Part shown: one piece after another, positions 45,698-54,474 of the stretch | How positions within the stretch are numbered: the first letter of the stretch is position 1 | Layout of the letters: each line of letters begins with the position of its first letter | From: Tepidanaerobacter sp. GT38 | GTDB lineage: Bacteria; Bacillota; Thermosediminibacteria; Thermosediminibacterales; Tepidanaerobacteraceae | NCBI RefSeq assembly: GCF_021991635.1 | Contig: NZ_JAFFJA010000003.1 | Location: forward strand, 62,001 to 126,000 | Direction of reading: 5' to 3' | Length of the DNA: 64,000 nt | Made by a program: the position numbers and the translations under genes | Notes under the pieces: model-generated | What the model was told of the DNA's origin: nothing | What the model saw: only the letters and a program-made list of their open reading frames with translations | The model's database searches: none

Positions 45698-46276
45698 CTA
45701 CTCACTTTCACCGCTAAAATCAACTTTCGGAACCTCACTTGCTCTTTCATCAGCTTGGAAGTAATCTTTTCTTTCGAAGCCAAACATATTGGCAAAGATA
45801 ACGGTGGGGAATCTCCTTATTTTTGTATTATAAGCCCGCACGGCATTATTATAATCCATTCGTGCGACTGCTATGCGGTTTTCAGTGCCAGCCAGTTCAT
45901 CTGAAAGCTGCCTAAAATTGGCATCGGCTTTAAGCTGTGGATAATTTTCAGCAATAGCCAGCAGTCTCGATAAAGCTCCAGACAGCTCCTGATTGGCCTC
46001 GGCCATTTCTGATAAAGAACCTGCACCTATTAGCTTTTCTCTTGCCCTTGTAACTTCTGAAAAAATAGACTCTTCATGGGCAGCGTAACCCTTTACTGTA
46101 CTTACTAAATTAGGTATTAAATCTAAACGGCGCTGAATTTGATTTTCTACCTGGCTCCAGGCGCTGTTTACTGCCTCTTCAGATGTAACTAAACCGTTAT
46201 ATGTTGAAAAAATAAATAACCCCAATACTGCTATTATTACTAATACTACTATTACTCCCTGTAGACCTTTTTTCAT
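45698..46276 (-). CDS. lemA: LemA family protein
   Basis: A 192-residue coiled-coil membrane protein. It has an N-terminal helix (MKKGLQGVIVVLVIIAVLGL), then the LemA core WSQVENQIQRRLDLIPNLVS and FANMFGFERKDYFQADERAS. ATG 46276 with AGGAGGG is preferred; the frame begins at 46324. The function is unsettled. It lies 36 bases before the TPM gene. Confidence 0.92.
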   Translation of the reverse strand: MKKGLQGVIVVLVIIAVLGLFIFSTYNGLVTSEEAVNSAWSQVENQIQRRLDLIPNLVSTVKGYAAHEESIFSEVTRAREKLIGAGSLSEMAEANQELSGALSRLLAIAENYPQLKADANFRQLSDELAGTENRIAVARMDYNNAVRAYNTKIRRFPTVIFANMFGFERKDYFQADERASEVPKVDFSGESE

Positions 46277-46380
46277 CGAAAACCCTCCTCGAATAAAAAT
46301 TATGCTACATTTACTATTATACATGAAAAATTATATGATGGGGGAAATATTATAGATTCCATAAAATCTTGAAATGCATG

Positions 46381-46403
46381 AGAAAAAGCAGCGTTTGCTG
46401 CTT
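46381..46403 (-). terminator. Terminator after the ABC operon
   Basis: AAGCAGC/GCTGCTT stem, four-base loop, TTTTCT on the minus strand. Confidence 0.75.
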
Positions 46404-46411
46404 AAGTTAAG

Positions 46412-47209
46412 TTAATTCTTTAATTCCATAGATTGGGCTTTCAACACTTCTTCTTGAAGGAGTCGCCATATTTCTTGAAAGAGGGCTCCAAATTGTGGCG
46501 ATGAACGCAAGGACAGAATATCCCTTGGCCTTGGTATATCAATCGGCACTATAGCTTTGACTCTACCCGGATGAGCCGTCATTATAATTATTCTATCAGC
46601 CAAAACAAGAGCCTCATCAATGCTGTGTGTTATAAAGAGGGTTGTTTTTTCGCTGCCTTCCCATATTTTTAAAAGTTCTTGTTGAAGGATCAAGCGATTT
46701 TGTTCGTCAAGAGCGCCAAAAGGTTCATCCATCAATAATATTTCCGGATCGCTTACGAAAGCCCGTGCAACGTTGATCCTCTGTTTCATCCCACCGGACA
46801 GTTGGTGGGGAAAAGTGTCAGCGAATCCGTCAAGACCCATTAATTTTAAATAGTGGTCGGCTATTTCCCGTCTCTCATTTTTGGGAATGCCTCTGATTCT
46901 CAAACTGTAGGCTACATTTTCTGCTACTGTCATCCAAGGAAATACCGATTCTCCCTGAAATACCATTGATGTTAAAGGTTTTTCCGGGTTTTTTGACCGA
47001 ATTATCACTTTTCCCCAAGTTTGTTTTTCCAAGCCTGCTAGAATTCTAAGAAGTGTGGTCTTGCCACAGCCACTGGGGCCTACTATACACAAAAATTCGC
47101 CTTCCCTCACGGATAAATCTATATTTTCAAGAGCTACTATTTTCTTTTTACGCGCATAAAATACTTTCGTCAAATTTTCTAAATTTATAGCCTCGGTGGG
47201 ATTCACCAT
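46412..47209 (-). CDS. ABC transporter ATPase (NitT/TauT type)
   Basis: A 265-residue ATPase of the nitrate/sulfonate/taurine importer group. Walker A GPSGCGKTT, Q-loop Met-Val-Phe-Gln, signature LSGGMKQR, Walker B LLMDEPFGALD and the H-switch THSIDEAL are all intact. It is read three bases after the permease in the same operon. Confidence 0.95.
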   Translation of the reverse strand: MVNPTEAINLENLTKVFYARKKKIVALENIDLSVREGEFLCIVGPSGCGKTTLLRILAGLEKQTWGKVIIRSKNPEKPLTSMVFQGESVFPWMTVAENVAYSLRIRGIPKNERREIADHYLKLMGLDGFADTFPHQLSGGMKQRINVARAFVSDPEILLMDEPFGALDEQNRLILQQELLKIWEGSEKTTLFITHSIDEALVLADRIIIMTAHPGRVKAIVPIDIPRPRDILSLRSSPQFGALFQEIWRLLQEEVLKAQSMELKN

Positions 47210-47212
47210 AGT

Positions 47213-48061
47213 TCACCTCCTGTCGTTTTTCCAGGGTATAACAACTTTTTCAGCTATTTCCAATAAATAAGAGAAGATATACCCTAAAAAGGCTAATGTA
47301 ATAAGGGCTACAAACATTTTCTCAATATCGAACATATCATAAGCCCGCCAAACCAGCCAACCGACACCAGCTTTAGCTGCCGAAAGTTCTGCTGCAACTA
47401 TTAAAAGCAGTGCAGTTCCCATTCCCAGTTTAAAACCTGCAAATATCATAGGCAGTGCACCCGGGAAAGCCACAGTTGTATAAAATTGAAAAGGACTTGC
47501 TCCAAAGTTTTTGGCCACATCTAGGTAGATGTCATCTATGTTTAAAACACCGGCCATGGTATTTATCAATACCAAATAAAAAACGCCAATTGCTATTGTA
47601 AATATTTTAGACGCTTCTCCTAAACCGAATACTATTAGAATTAGCGGCATAATTGCCAGCTTTGGAATTGGAAAAGTGGCTGATACCATCGGCATTAAAC
47701 TTGCCCTTATCGGTGCAAAAAGACCCATGGAAAGGCCCAAAATCACTCCGGGCACAGCCCCTGCCAAAAATCCCAACACTATTCTTTGAGCGCTGATAAA
47801 TGTGTGATATAGTAGTTCTCCTGAATAGAGCATGGGCACCATGGTCTTGAAAATCATAATTGGGCTTGAAAAAAGTCGAATATCAACAACGCCAAGTCTT
47901 GAGAATATTTCCCATAAAACTAGCAGCAAAGACGGTGATAGAAAAGCTAAAACTTTCAAGATTAATGCTTTGTCAAATACAGCTTTTTTAGGTTCGCCTT
48001 TTGCTTCCTTTACTATAATTTCACCAAATTGTTTTTGAAGTGTCTCTTCTACCAAACTCAT
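47213..48061 (-). CDS. ABC transporter permease (NitT/TauT type)
   Basis: A 282-residue inner-membrane permease with about six helices and the EAA loop region (NFGASPFQFYTTVAFPGALP). It pairs with the ATPase above and the substrate-binding protein upstream. Substrate is not resolved. Confidence 0.93.
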   Translation of the reverse strand: MSLVEETLQKQFGEIIVKEAKGEPKKAVFDKALILKVLAFLSPSLLLVLWEIFSRLGVVDIRLFSSPIMIFKTMVPMLYSGELLYHTFISAQRIVLGFLAGAVPGVILGLSMGLFAPIRASLMPMVSATFPIPKLAIMPLILIVFGLGEASKIFTIAIGVFYLVLINTMAGVLNIDDIYLDVAKNFGASPFQFYTTVAFPGALPMIFAGFKLGMGTALLLIVAAELSAAKAGVGWLVWRAYDMFDIEKMFVALITLAFLGYIFSYLLEIAEKVVIPWKNDRR

Positions 48062-48084
48062 GATGTCAACCCCTTTCTATTAAG

Positions 48085-48115
48085 GTGGCCGAAAATCAAA
48101 TCGATTTTCGGCCAC
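48085..48115 (-). repeat. Strong intercistronic stem-loop in the ABC operon
   Basis: A perfect 13-bp stem (GTGGCCGAAAATC and complement) with a five-base loop, between the binding-protein and permease genes. There is no T-tract, so it is more likely an mRNA stabiliser that keeps the binding-protein message in excess than a terminator. Confidence 0.65.
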
Positions 48116-48120
48116 AGCTG

Positions 48121-49224
48121 CTATTTTTGATAATTACCTAGCACTTTCACTGCATATTCAGCATAACTGTTATCTACCACATCTTCAGCATTCAAATCGC
48201 CTTTTAGTAAACCTCTCTCTTTATACCAGTCAAGATCCATTTGAATACCTTTCATTCGCACAAAGCCATCGGGATTTAAGCCTACAGGGTACATTTTTTC
48301 ATAAAGGGCTTTGTCTTTTACCGTGGAATATTCAGAAAGGATAGATATGATTTCATCTTTGTTTATGCCCTTAAAGAATGCATCGTTGTAGTCCCGCACG
48401 GCTTTGAGATAGGCAATCATAAAGCGTTTTGCCACTTCCGGCCTTTCAATCATGCTCTTGCCATAAACCAGCAGTGCCGTCTGGGCATCAGGATCATACT
48501 CTGACGGATCTTTCCAAGGATCCGCTATATCATCTTCAATTGCAGCAGTTACAAAGGGCTCAATTATCATTCCTCCATCAATGCTCTTGTTGCTCATAGC
48601 AGCCACGATATCTGGAAAACTTCTGATAACCTGCAGGTCAACATCATTTGTAGTCATTCCAGCCTGATTTAACACTCTGTCCAGAGCAATCTCATCAAGG
48701 GAAGCAGTGCCCACTACTGCCAGTTTGCGTCCTCTTAAATCTTCAAAGTCTTTGATTTCATCAACCAGGTCTTTTCTAATCATTAAGCGGTAATATCCTT
48801 GGCCTTCAACATTGATCCCTTTATCGGCAACAATCTTAATGGGTATGTCGCGAAGTATAGCATTAAATAGACCTGATGCCGTTACGGTGCAACCTACATC
48901 AAGCTGCCCAGCGCCTAAGGCATTTATCATGTCTTGACCGGTGTTAAAAGATACTGACTCAATTTCGATGCCCAGTTCCTCATAGTAACCTTTGGCCATT
49001 CCAATGAGGACACCTGCATCAGATACTACTTCTTTCATTCCCACCGTTACCTTTACTTTAGGAGAAAGAGGCTCCACTTCAGGTTTGCTTTCAACAGTAT
49101 GTTCCTCGCTTTGTTCAGGTACTGTTTCTTCCGGCTTTTCTTCGACTTTTGCCTGCTGACTACAGCCTATAATAAACGCAGAAATCAGTAACACAACTAC
49201 TAAAAACAATGCTAAACGCCTCAA
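48121..49224 (-). CDS. ABC substrate-binding lipoprotein (NMT1/SsuA type)
   Basis: About 367 residues: a lipoprotein signal with a lipobox ISAFIIGC near residue 20, then a two-lobe NMT1/THI5-like binding domain (VTVGMKEVVSDAGVLIGMAK, AVVGTASLDEIALDRVL). The acidic Glu-rich segment after the Cys is a linker. The likely ligand class is a sulfonate, aromatic sulfonate, nitrate or pyrimidine precursor; no residue decides this. The TTG at 49224 behind AAAGGGGTGG is a better start than the GTG at 49233. The leader carries an inverted repeat that can sequester the ribosome site. Confidence 0.88.
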   Translation of the reverse strand: MRRLALFLVVVLLISAFIIGCSQQAKVEEKPEETVPEQSEEHTVESKPEVEPLSPKVKVTVGMKEVVSDAGVLIGMAKGYYEELGIEIESVSFNTGQDMINALGAGQLDVGCTVTASGLFNAILRDIPIKIVADKGINVEGQGYYRLMIRKDLVDEIKDFEDLRGRKLAVVGTASLDEIALDRVLNQAGMTTNDVDLQVIRSFPDIVAAMSNKSIDGGMIIEPFVTAAIEDDIADPWKDPSEYDPDAQTALLVYGKSMIERPEVAKRFMIAYLKAVRDYNDAFFKGINKDEIISILSEYSTVKDKALYEKMYPVGLNPDGFVRMKGIQMDLDWYKERGLLKGDLNAEDVVDNSYAEYAVKVLGNYQK

Positions 49225-49232
49225 AGCAACCA

Positions 49233-49285
49233 CCCCTTTTAAAAAATTAACCTTCTTTATATATATTCAGGTGGCTTAAAAGGGG
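49233..49285 (-). promoter_or_regulatory. Leader inverted repeat occluding the binding-protein ribosome site
   Basis: On the minus strand CCCCTTTTAA (49285-49276) can pair with TTAAAAGGGG (49242-49233), which contains the ribosome site of the following gene. If formed, the hairpin would limit translation. No known riboswitch consensus is seen. Confidence 0.45.
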
Positions 49286-49295
49286 TTACGGTTAA

Positions 49296-49331
49296 ATAAA
49301 AAAGGCTTGCTACACTTAATGTAACAAGCCA
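49296..49331 (-). terminator. Terminator after the PLP-enzyme gene
   Basis: GGCTTG-TTACA/TGTA-CAAGCC type stem (11 bp with one mismatch) followed on the minus strand by TTTTTTATTT. It lies 114 bases after the stop of the 49445 gene. Confidence 0.8.
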
Positions 49332-49444
49332 TAAATGGTTTAAAGGATATATACCTCATAAATATGGCACTACTTTAGTAATATTAAACTATTATATTGA
49401 GTATAATAAACAGTTGTTTACATACTTTTGGTTTGGAAAGGGTA

Positions 49445-50467
49445 TTAAAATTTCAACAACTCACTAATAACATCATCGTACTGGAACAAGCCGCCCAATC
49501 CCCCTGTATGAATAAACAGCACGTTAGAATCTTGGGGAATAACCTTTTTTCTTACTAAGTCCATAAGACCGTAAAAAGCCTTTCCGGTATATACCGGATC
49601 AAGGTAAAATCCTTCTAGTTTTGCAACATATCGAATTAGATCTACTACTTCTCTTACTATAGTGCCGTAACCTCCAAAACCGTAGCCATCTATTGTATTT
49701 AAGTCTACCTCTTTTTTCTCGATGAGTCTTTCTTGTATCCCAAGCATATCTTGGGTTTCTTCGATCAAATTATATACATCACTTAGCAGTTCTTCTCTCG
49801 GGTCTCCTACACCTATGTTGAGGATTTTTGTTGAAGGTGCAAGTATCTTATATCCCAAGGTAGTACCCGCTTGGGTCCCCCCGCTGCTGGTGGCACTGAC
49901 TACATAGTCCAGTTCTAAGTTTAATTCTTTCAGTTGCTCATTTATCTCTATAGCTGCATTTATATACCCCAAGGCCCCTACAGAATCAGAACCTCCTACC
50001 GGTATTACTAAAGGTTTCTTGCCTTTCGTTGCCAGTTCTCTCTTTATATCGTCCATGAAAACTCTCAATTCTTTACTTGTTTTTACATTAAATACCCTCG
50101 TGTCAGCATCAATAATTTTATCCATAAAATAATTGCCTTTGTTCTCTTCTTTGCCCCTTAATACTAGCACTGCATCCATTCCCAACTTTTTTGCTGCAGC
50201 AGCAGTCTGAAGGGCATGATTGGAATGTAGTGCACCAGCTGTAATAACTGTGTCATACTTTTGTTCTACTGCTTTGCCCATAATAAACTCAAGTTTCCTT
50301 GTTTTGTTTCCTCCTAAGGCAAGACCAGTCAGGTCATCTCTTTTTATATAGAGATTTATTCCTAGGTCTTTGCTGATGTTTTCAGCATAAACGATAGGTG
50401 TTGGTCCCCACATCAATTTAACTCTTGGGAATTCACTAAGTTTTTTCTTTAAATATTGGATATTCAT
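49445..50467 (-). CDS. D-cysteine desulfhydrase / ACC deaminase family PLP enzyme
   Basis: A 340-residue fold-type II PLP enzyme. The PLP lysine is in GLALGGNKTRKLEF (residue about 52), and ITAGALHSNHALQTAAAAKK and TSSGGTQAGTTLGY are the family phosphate and substrate loops. It would release H2S, pyruvate and ammonia from D-cysteine, or act on ACC; sequence does not separate these. It is the last gene of the SdpI-SdpR operon, so its expression may follow that repressor. Confidence 0.88.
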   Translation of the reverse strand: MNIQYLKKKLSEFPRVKLMWGPTPIVYAENISKDLGINLYIKRDDLTGLALGGNKTRKLEFIMGKAVEQKYDTVITAGALHSNHALQTAAAAKKLGMDAVLVLRGKEENKGNYFMDKIIDADTRVFNVKTSKELRVFMDDIKRELATKGKKPLVIPVGGSDSVGALGYINAAIEINEQLKELNLELDYVVSATSSGGTQAGTTLGYKILAPSTKILNIGVGDPREELLSDVYNLIEETQDMLGIQERLIEKKEVDLNTIDGYGFGGYGTIVREVVDLIRYVAKLEGFYLDPVYTGKAFYGLMDLVRKKVIPQDSNVLFIHTGGLGGLFQYDDVISELLKF

Positions 50468-50487
50468 ATTAACCCCTCTTCCACTTA

Positions 50488-50757
50488 TTATTGTTTGCGG
50501 CCGGTAAGCTGTAAAGCAAAACTCACCACATCTTCAAAAACAGATGTATTTATTGAGTAGTATATATGCTGGCCCTTTCTTTCGTCAATTACCATGCCAG
50601 CCTGTTTTAATATGTTTAAATGATGTGAAATGCTGGGCTTTGATATATCGAACTTTTCCGCAATCTCTCCTGCGGTCATGTCTTGTTTTCTTAACATTAA
50701 AAGGATCTGCCTTCGTATGGGGTCTGATAGGGCTTTAAACATTAGGTTAAGGCTCAT
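50488..50757 (-). CDS. ArsR/SmtB-type repressor, SdpR-like
   Basis: An 89-residue winged helix (TAGEIAEKFDISKPSISHHL recognition, then ERKGQHIYYSIN). There is no metal-site CxC motif, which fits the SdpR branch that controls SdpI. It lies between sdpI and the PLP enzyme and should bind the long palindrome at 51481-51504, a self-regulatory loop as in Bacillus. Confidence 0.88.
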   Translation of the reverse strand: MSLNLMFKALSDPIRRQILLMLRKQDMTAGEIAEKFDISKPSISHHLNILKQAGMVIDERKGQHIYYSINTSVFEDVVSFALQLTGRKQ

Positions 50758-50799
50758 GGTTCTCCTGTCATCCTCTCCCTCGATTGTTGCGAAAGCATC

Positions 50800-51462
50800 T
50801 TATTGGTTTTTAAGTTTCTGAAATAAGACGTAGGAATAGGCGTAACCATATATGGTGACTATCATTAAGCTTCCCATAGCAATTGCAAAAGCTAATTTTT
50901 CAGCAATGAAAATACTAAGCATCCATATCAAGCCCACAACAACCCAGAGAGGCCCAGAAATTCTGTGAGTCTTGTTCCATACTTCTTCACTGGCAAGGGT
51001 CCAGGGGGTTTTTATGCCAAAGGTATAATTGTGCCTTATTTTACCAAAATAGTTGCCCATGAAAGCTAACAGCAGGCCTAATACAAATCTGATTATTTTC
51101 CCTATAGATAAGGGATAGCCTAGCGCAAATAGAGTTGTAGTTACATAAAGCAATACGAGGAATCCAATCATCAACCAGCGAAATCCCTCATAGACACCTA
51201 AGAATTTTTTATAACTTTCCGGTCTTGGATCTAAAACCGGCGCAAAGGCCATGATTATATACAAAAACAAAATCATACTTGGAAAAAATAATACATGAAA
51301 AGTCCGGGAGCTATAACCATCTACTTCACCCTCTATATTCCAGTGGGACGGCACTTGCTCTGGAAGATGAGGGTAAAGAAAATAACCTAATACATAAAGC
51401 GAAAGAATCAATGCTACTGCTAACCAATTTATCGGTAACCTGGATTTTGTATTGCCATTCAT
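50800..51462 (-). CDS. SdpI family membrane protein
   Basis: A 220-residue integral membrane protein with about six helices and the DUF1648/SdpI signatures (LPEQVPSHWNIEGEVDGYSS, later SIGKIIRFVLGLLLAFMGNY). SdpI proteins give immunity to the SdpC toxin and signal through SdpR. No toxin gene is in the window, so it may protect against others' toxins or act as a general stress sensor. It starts 19 bases from the operator. Confidence 0.88.
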   Translation of the reverse strand: MNGNTKSRLPINWLAVALILSLYVLGYFLYPHLPEQVPSHWNIEGEVDGYSSRTFHVLFFPSMILFLYIIMAFAPVLDPRPESYKKFLGVYEGFRWLMIGFLVLLYVTTTLFALGYPLSIGKIIRFVLGLLLAFMGNYFGKIRHNYTFGIKTPWTLASEEVWNKTHRISGPLWVVVGLIWMLSIFIAEKLAFAIAMGSLMIVTIYGYAYSYVLFQKLKNQ

Positions 51463-51480
51463 ATGAGCCCTCCTATTTAG

Positions 51481-51504
51481 ATATTTAGATAATCATCTAA
51501 ATAT
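51481..51504 (-). promoter_or_regulatory. SdpR-type operator, perfect 10-bp inverted repeat
   Basis: ATATTTAGAT-AATC-ATCTAAATAT, 19 bases upstream of the sdpI start, with extra TTTAGAT half-sites nearby. A candidate promoter with TTGTTT and TACACT lies just upstream, so bound repressor would overlap the transcription start. Confidence 0.65.
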
Positions 51505-51588
51505 AGTGTAGCATAAAAATTACATCTAAACAATAGCGTGAAGGAAAATATTATAACTACAGCGACAGACCGCAGGTAGTTCGAAATT

Positions 51589-51855
51589 TTATTGATGTAA
51601 AACACTGTTAACAAGGTTTTTTGCCTTTTCAAGATCTTTTTTGTGAACATAAACAGCATATTGCTTCTCGTAATTCATATTCATTCCAAAACTGCCAAAC
51701 CTGCTTCTTCTTGTACCCAGGCGTGACCACTGTCCTGAATGGTTTACCACCTTATAGGAATACTTAATGCCCTCTCTTTTCAGAATATCTCTCACCTTTG
51801 ACAGTTCTTGTAACGAATATCCTATGTATACACTTTCCATGTTAAAAAGGAACAT
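51589..51855 (-). CDS. Uncharacterised protein, DUF2007-like
   Basis: An 88-residue protein with a beta-alpha ferredoxin-like pattern (VYIGYSLQELSKVRDILKRE, ending KQYAVYVHKKDLEKAKNLVN). It resembles small putative signal-transducing DUF2007 proteins but the match is weak. No membrane helix. It is flanked by the SdpI operator and the copA terminator, and has a GGGAGG site. Confidence 0.55.
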   Translation of the reverse strand: MFLFNMESVYIGYSLQELSKVRDILKREGIKYSYKVVNHSGQWSRLGTRRSRFGSFGMNMNYEKQYAVYVHKKDLEKAKNLVNSVLHQ

Positions 51856-51893
51856 TTGACATAGCCTCCCTTCCGGAGTCTAATTAATATAAA

Positions 51894-51943
51894 AATGGAT
51901 ACAGGAAAAATGATCATTTTAAACCATCTATCCTATATCCATT
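51894..51943 (-). terminator. Likely terminator after copA
   Basis: On the minus strand ATGGATATAGGA and TCCTGTATCCAT form a long imperfect stem with a loop of about 25 bases, then TTTTTATATT. The stem is AT-rich, so strength is moderate. Confidence 0.5.
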
Positions 51944-51989
51944 ATACTACACTTAATAAAAAACTTTTGCTATTAACTTCCTTAGTAGA

Positions 51990-54389
51990 TTAAGGTCTAA
52001 ATCTCTTTAGTCTCAGCGCATTTGTTACCACAGAAACCGAACTAAAGGCCATAGCTGCTCCGGCAATGGCCGGGCTTAGAAATCCTAATGCCGCAAAAGG
52101 AATGCCTATGGTGTTATAAATAAAAGCCCAAAACAGATTCTGCTTAATATTTCGCATGGTTGCCCTACTTAGTTTAATCGCAGTAACGATTCCTCTCAGA
52201 TCGCCGCTCATAAGTGTAATGTCTGATGCTTCCATGGCCACATCGGTGCCTGTGCCGATGGCTATGCCCACATCTGCAGCAGCTAAAGCAGGTGCATCGT
52301 TTATTCCATCTCCTACCATAGCTGTGATCTTACCCTGGCTTTTGAGCTTTTCCACCTCTCTTGCTTTATGTTCGGGCAGCACTTCAGCAAGGACGTGATC
52401 TATTCCTACTTGGTTTGCTATGGCTTTTGCAGTTCGCTCGTTATCACCGGTTATCATCCAAACCTCGATACCCATTTGCTTTATCTCACTTATAGCTTTC
52501 CTGGAATGATCTTTTACAGTATCTGCCACGGCCAGCACACCCTGGACTTTGTTGTCCATAGCCATAATCATGGCGGTTTTTCCCTCGTTTTCAAGTTTTT
52601 CCAAAAGCTCTTCTATATCCTTTGTGTCGATATTTTTAGATTGCATCAGGCGCCTATTTCCCAGGTAGACATCTTTGCCCTGGATCTTGGCATAAATGCC
52701 GTGACCCGGTATTGCCATAAAATCTTCTGCATCAACAATGTTCATGTCTTTTTGTTTGGCTTTATTAACAATGGCTTCACCTAAGGGATGTTCCGAATTC
52801 TTCTCTGCAATTGCCGCATACATTAAGATTTCTTCAGGTGTCAGCTCTCCTTCGGAGATTACATCTGTTACCTCTGGCTCTCCTTTTGTTATTGTACCGG
52901 TTTTATCCAGAACTATTGCTCTGATTTTATGGGCCCTTTCCAGATGCTCTCCACCTTTTATTAAAACGCCGTGTTCAGCACCTTTACCGGTACCCACCAT
53001 AACTGAAGTAGGAGTTGCGAGCCCAAGAGCACAGGGACATGCTATGACCAGAACCGACACAGCATTAATCAAGCCTGCTGTAAAGTCATGAAAAATAAAG
53101 TTCCATACGGCAAAGGTTACTGCAGCAATAACTACTACAGCGGGAACAAAAACACCTGATATTTGGTCTGCCAGTTTTTGAATTGGCGCTTTGGAGCCTT
53201 GGGCTTCTTCAACCATTTTAATAATCTGAAAAAGCACGGTATCTTTGCCCACTTTGGTAGCCTTAAATTTAAATGTCCCCGTCTTATTGATAGTAGCACC
53301 GACCACAAGATCCCCAACTTTTTTTTCAACGGGAATGCTTTCACCGGTCAGCATAGACTCATCTACTGAAGAATAACCCTCGATTATGGTGCCATCTACA
53401 GGTATCTTTTCACCTGGGCGAACCACAACTATATCTCCCTCTACAACCTCTTCAATTGGAATATCTGTTTCTTTACCCTCACGAATTACCCTTGCCGTTT
53501 TAGGCGCAAGGCCCATGAGTTTTTTTATGGCTTCGGAGGTCCTGCCTTTTGCAACGGCCTCCAAATATTTGCCAAAGGTTATCAAGGTAATAACAACTGC
53601 AGAAGCTTCAAAATACAAATAATGGTGAATCATTTCTATAGGTACCGTAAAGGCATTGTATAAACTGTAGAAAAAGGCTGCAGAGGTTCCCATGGCAACT
53701 AATACGTCCATGTTGGCTCCGCCACCCTTTAATGCGTGGTAGGCACCTTTGTAGTATCTAAAACCTATTATAAACTGCACCGGTGCAGATACTGCCAATT
53801 GAAACCAGGGGCTGTACAGTATTCCCCCGGGCATTCCCATCAAATTCAAAAACATGGAGAGAAGCAAAGGAGCTGAGAGCATAGCAGAAATAACAGCAAG
53901 TCTGCCAAGGTTTTTTATTTCCCTTTCACGCTCTTGCTTTTCCCTATCCACATTGACAACAGCCTTTTCAAAAGCATCATAGCCAGCGTCCCTTACAACT
54001 TTAATTAAATTCTTTATGCTCGTCTCACTGCTGCTGTATTCCACCGTTGCGGTTTCAGTTGCAAAATTTACCGCAGCTTTATATACACCGGGTGCTTTTG
54101 AGAGGGCTTTTTCGATTCTGGCTGCGCAAGCTGCACAGCTCATATTTTTTAAACCGAGCTCAACTTTGTCCATTATCACATCATAACCTACATCTCTAAC
54201 CTTTTTTACAAAATCCTCTGCGGAAACCTTTTCGGGTTCATAAGTAACATTTAATCTTTCTGTGGCAAAGTTTACATTGGCCTCTTTAACACCGGGCATT
54301 TTCCCAACGGCCTTTTGAATTCGGGCTGCACAGGCTGCGCAGGTCATTCCCTTTATTTTAACACTAGCTTTTTCAAGCTTTTCTGCCAT
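51990..54389 (-). CDS. copA: Copper-exporting P1B ATPase CopA
   Basis: A 799-residue Cu(I) efflux pump: two N-terminal HMA domains ([16 protein letters not shown] at residues 13-28, [16 protein letters not shown] at about 81), eight transmembrane helices with the [11 protein letters not shown] copper site, TGES, DKTGTIT and [20 protein letters not shown]. The start is ATG 54389 with AAAGGAGG; the frame opens further upstream in the promoter. It is monocistronic, controlled by a CsoR-like operator. A distinct CPG pump at 33472-35322 implies a different metal. Confidence 0.97.
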   Translation of the reverse strand: MAEKLEKASVKIKGMTCAACAARIQKAVGKMPGVKEANVNFATERLNVTYEPEKVSAEDFVKKVRDVGYDVIMDKVELGLKNMSCAACAARIEKALSKAPGVYKAAVNFATETATVEYSSSETSIKNLIKVVRDAGYDAFEKAVVNVDREKQEREREIKNLGRLAVISAMLSAPLLLSMFLNLMGMPGGILYSPWFQLAVSAPVQFIIGFRYYKGAYHALKGGGANMDVLVAMGTSAAFFYSLYNAFTVPIEMIHHYLYFEASAVVITLITFGKYLEAVAKGRTSEAIKKLMGLAPKTARVIREGKETDIPIEEVVEGDIVVVRPGEKIPVDGTIIEGYSSVDESMLTGESIPVEKKVGDLVVGATINKTGTFKFKATKVGKDTVLFQIIKMVEEAQGSKAPIQKLADQISGVFVPAVVVIAAVTFAVWNFIFHDFTAGLINAVSVLVIACPCALGLATPTSVMVGTGKGAEHGVLIKGGEHLERAHKIRAIVLDKTGTITKGEPEVTDVISEGELTPEEILMYAAIAEKNSEHPLGEAIVNKAKQKDMNIVDAEDFMAIPGHGIYAKIQGKDVYLGNRRLMQSKNIDTKDIEELLEKLENEGKTAMIMAMDNKVQGVLAVADTVKDHSRKAISEIKQMGIEVWMITGDNERTAKAIANQVGIDHVLAEVLPEHKAREVEKLKSQGKITAMVGDGINDAPALAAADVGIAIGTGTDVAMEASDITLMSGDLRGIVTAIKLSRATMRNIKQNLFWAFIYNTIGIPFAALGFLSPAIAGAAMAFSSVSVVTNALRLKRFRP

Positions 54390-54413
54390 TTTGTAGCCTC
54401 CTTTAGTGTAAAT

Positions 54414-54430
54414 ATACCCCATGGGGGTAT
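54414..54430 (-). promoter_or_regulatory. CsoR-like copper operator
   Basis: ATACCCC-CAT-GGGGTAT, matching the TACCC-N4-GGGTA pattern bound by copper-sensing CsoR, at 10 to 27 bases downstream of the -10 box of copA. No csoR gene lies in the window. Confidence 0.7.
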
Positions 54431-54439
54431 CCTGTTTTC

Positions 54440-54468
54440 ATTTTATGCCGAATAAATGATTTTGTCAA
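54440..54468 (-). promoter_or_regulatory. Promoter of copA
   Basis: Minus strand TTGACA (54468-54463), 17-base spacer, TAAAAT (54445-54440), placed so that CsoR would block initiation. Confidence 0.85.
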
Positions 54469-54474
54469 TAGCTT

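Noticed and set aside
49233-49445. TPP riboswitch ahead of the NMT1-type ABC operon
   Set aside because: The CUGAGA and related conserved elements are absent; the interval holds a terminator and a simple inverted repeat.
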